A stretch of 61,544 bases of DNA from Candidatus Enterousia avistercoris. GTDB taxonomy: Bacteria > Pseudomonadota > Alphaproteobacteria > Rs-D84. The notes beneath the pieces were generated by a model. That model had not been told where the DNA came from and did no database searches. It saw only the letters and a program-made list of their open reading frames with translations. Below, in pieces: positions 60,980 to 61,544 of the stretch (position 1 is the first letter of the stretch; each line of letters begins with the position of its first letter). Position numbers and translations under genes: made by a program. The stretch spans positions 1 through 61,544 of the forward strand of contig JADINC010000023.1 in NCBI GenBank assembly GCA_017694255.1, written 5' to 3'.

Positions 60980-61544
60980 TTATTTTAAATATGACGATGG
61001 GTTATACGCCTTGGTTCCCTTGCGAATTTCAAAATGCAATTGTGGCGTATCCACTTTACCTGTGGCCCCGACTGTACCGATTTTCTGTCCCACAGAAACC
61101 TTGGCCCCGCGCCGCACAACCATCGAACCCATATGTGCATAAACCGTCATCCATCCACCAGAATGCTGGATAATTATTAAATTTCCCATCCCTTTGACTT
61201 CATTACCAGCATATGCAACAACGCCATTTTCTGCAGCCTTGACTGCTGTACCTTGGGCGGCGGCGATATTTATACCGTCATTAAACAGCCCATCCGATTT
61301 TGAACCATAGTGCGACAATATTTTTCCCTGGACTGGCCATGAAAATTTTGACGAAGACCGTGCGCTGATTGTCGGCAATTTCTTTGTCGGATCTGATGAT
61401 ATTTTTGTTTTGACCGGCGCCGTGGTGGCATCACCCTTTGCCGTCGCTGGTGCGTTCCCCGTGGCCATTTTTACTGGCGCCCCAGATAAATCAGGCACCT
61501 TTAACGTCTGGCCAACCGATAAAGTAAACGGCGCGGATAAATTA
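60980..61544 (-). CDS. NlpD/DipM-like LysM-M23 protein (partial)
   Basis: C-terminal part of a gene that runs past the window edge; reading on through 61544 gives NLSAPFTLSVGQTLKVP, the end of a LysM domain. After a flexible Ala/Thr/Lys linker, the LytM/M23 domain follows: HYGSKSDGLFNDGINIAAAQGTAVKAAENG (in part), ...KGMGNLIIIQHSGGWMTVYAHM, PQLHFEIRKG. The first metal-ligand His (HxGxD) is Asn-Asp here (FNDGIN) as in other NlpD/DipM-type amidase activators that lack zinc, so it is more likely an activator of cell-wall amidases than a peptidase. Apparent start at 61498 is an artefact. Confidence 0.88.
   Translation of the reverse strand, partial: NLSAPFTLSVGQTLKVPDLSGAPVKMATGNAPATAKGDATTAPVKTKISSDPTKKLPTISARSSSKFSWPVQGKILSHYGSKSDGLFNDGINIAAAQGTAVKAAENGVVAYAGNEVKGMGNLIIIQHSGGWMTVYAHMGSMVVRRGAKVSVGQKIGTVGATGKVDTPQLHFEIRKGTKAYNPSSYLK

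Overview
The window reads as one contiguous stretch of chromosome from a Gram-negative alphaproteobacterium with a moderately AT-rich, compact genome. Supporting this are the GatCAB amidotransferase set, a PlsC with the KHxSxxE motif, Tol/Pal and FtsEX, several outer-membrane beta-barrels, lipoproteins, and a class of secreted proteins carrying repeated 'TYATK' coiled-coil modules. From memory, such proteins resemble those of small-genome, gut-associated alphaproteobacteria; I could not check this by search. No rRNA, CRISPR array or prophage is visible.

Layout. 0-5 kb: a tyrosine-recombinase-like gene that has lost its catalytic residues, a hypothetical gene, lepA, a GNAT acetyltransferase, rbfA and a VTT-type membrane protein. 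5-6.4 kb: two arrays of nested palindromic repeats flank a lone GIY-YIG nuclease gene; both arrays share the same leader and the same end. 6.4-14.8 kb: a co-directional cluster of one outer-membrane beta-barrel and four long secreted coiled-coil proteins (one with YadA-like head repeats), none with a recognisable membrane anchor. 14.9-20 kb: pal, ftsE-ftsX, a YdcF-like gene, plsC, a secreted nuclease and tolB. 20-23.7 kb: a ribbon-helix-helix regulator plus a DinD-like protein behind a palindrome-dense promoter, an orphan VirB2-like membrane protein, a lipoprotein, fba, and a 112-bp tandem repeat. 23.7-36.7 kb: efp, ppa, dnaN, a CdaA-type di-adenylate cyclase, an AsmA-like gene, a pseudouridine synthase, a type IVb-like prepilin, a shortened uvrC, pgsA, dnaJ, parE. 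36.7-46 kb: a Cys-rich secreted protein, dnaA, dprA, plsY, rpsT, and a type IVb pilus secretin with its TcpQ-like partner. 46-56 kb: a minimal sufB-sufC pair, membrane proteins, ruvX, gatC-gatA-(tRNA-Phe)-gatB and miaB. 56-61.5 kb: an autotransporter-like protein, a SodC-like lipoprotein without its metal-binding histidine set, oleate hydratase, an outer-membrane protein, tRNA-Lys and an NlpD-like gene cut by the window edge.

How it fits together. Most genes are housekeeping (replication, translation, phospholipids, envelope, DNA repair). The accessory content is directed at the surface: coiled-coil proteins, beta-barrels, and scattered parts of a type IVb pilus. The least explained signals are the nested palindrome arrays with the GIY-YIG gene, the anchorless coiled-coil cluster with a shared two-cysteine C-terminal cap, the inverted-repeat promoter of the RHH/DinD pair, and a short motif repeated at the 3' ends of several unrelated genes.
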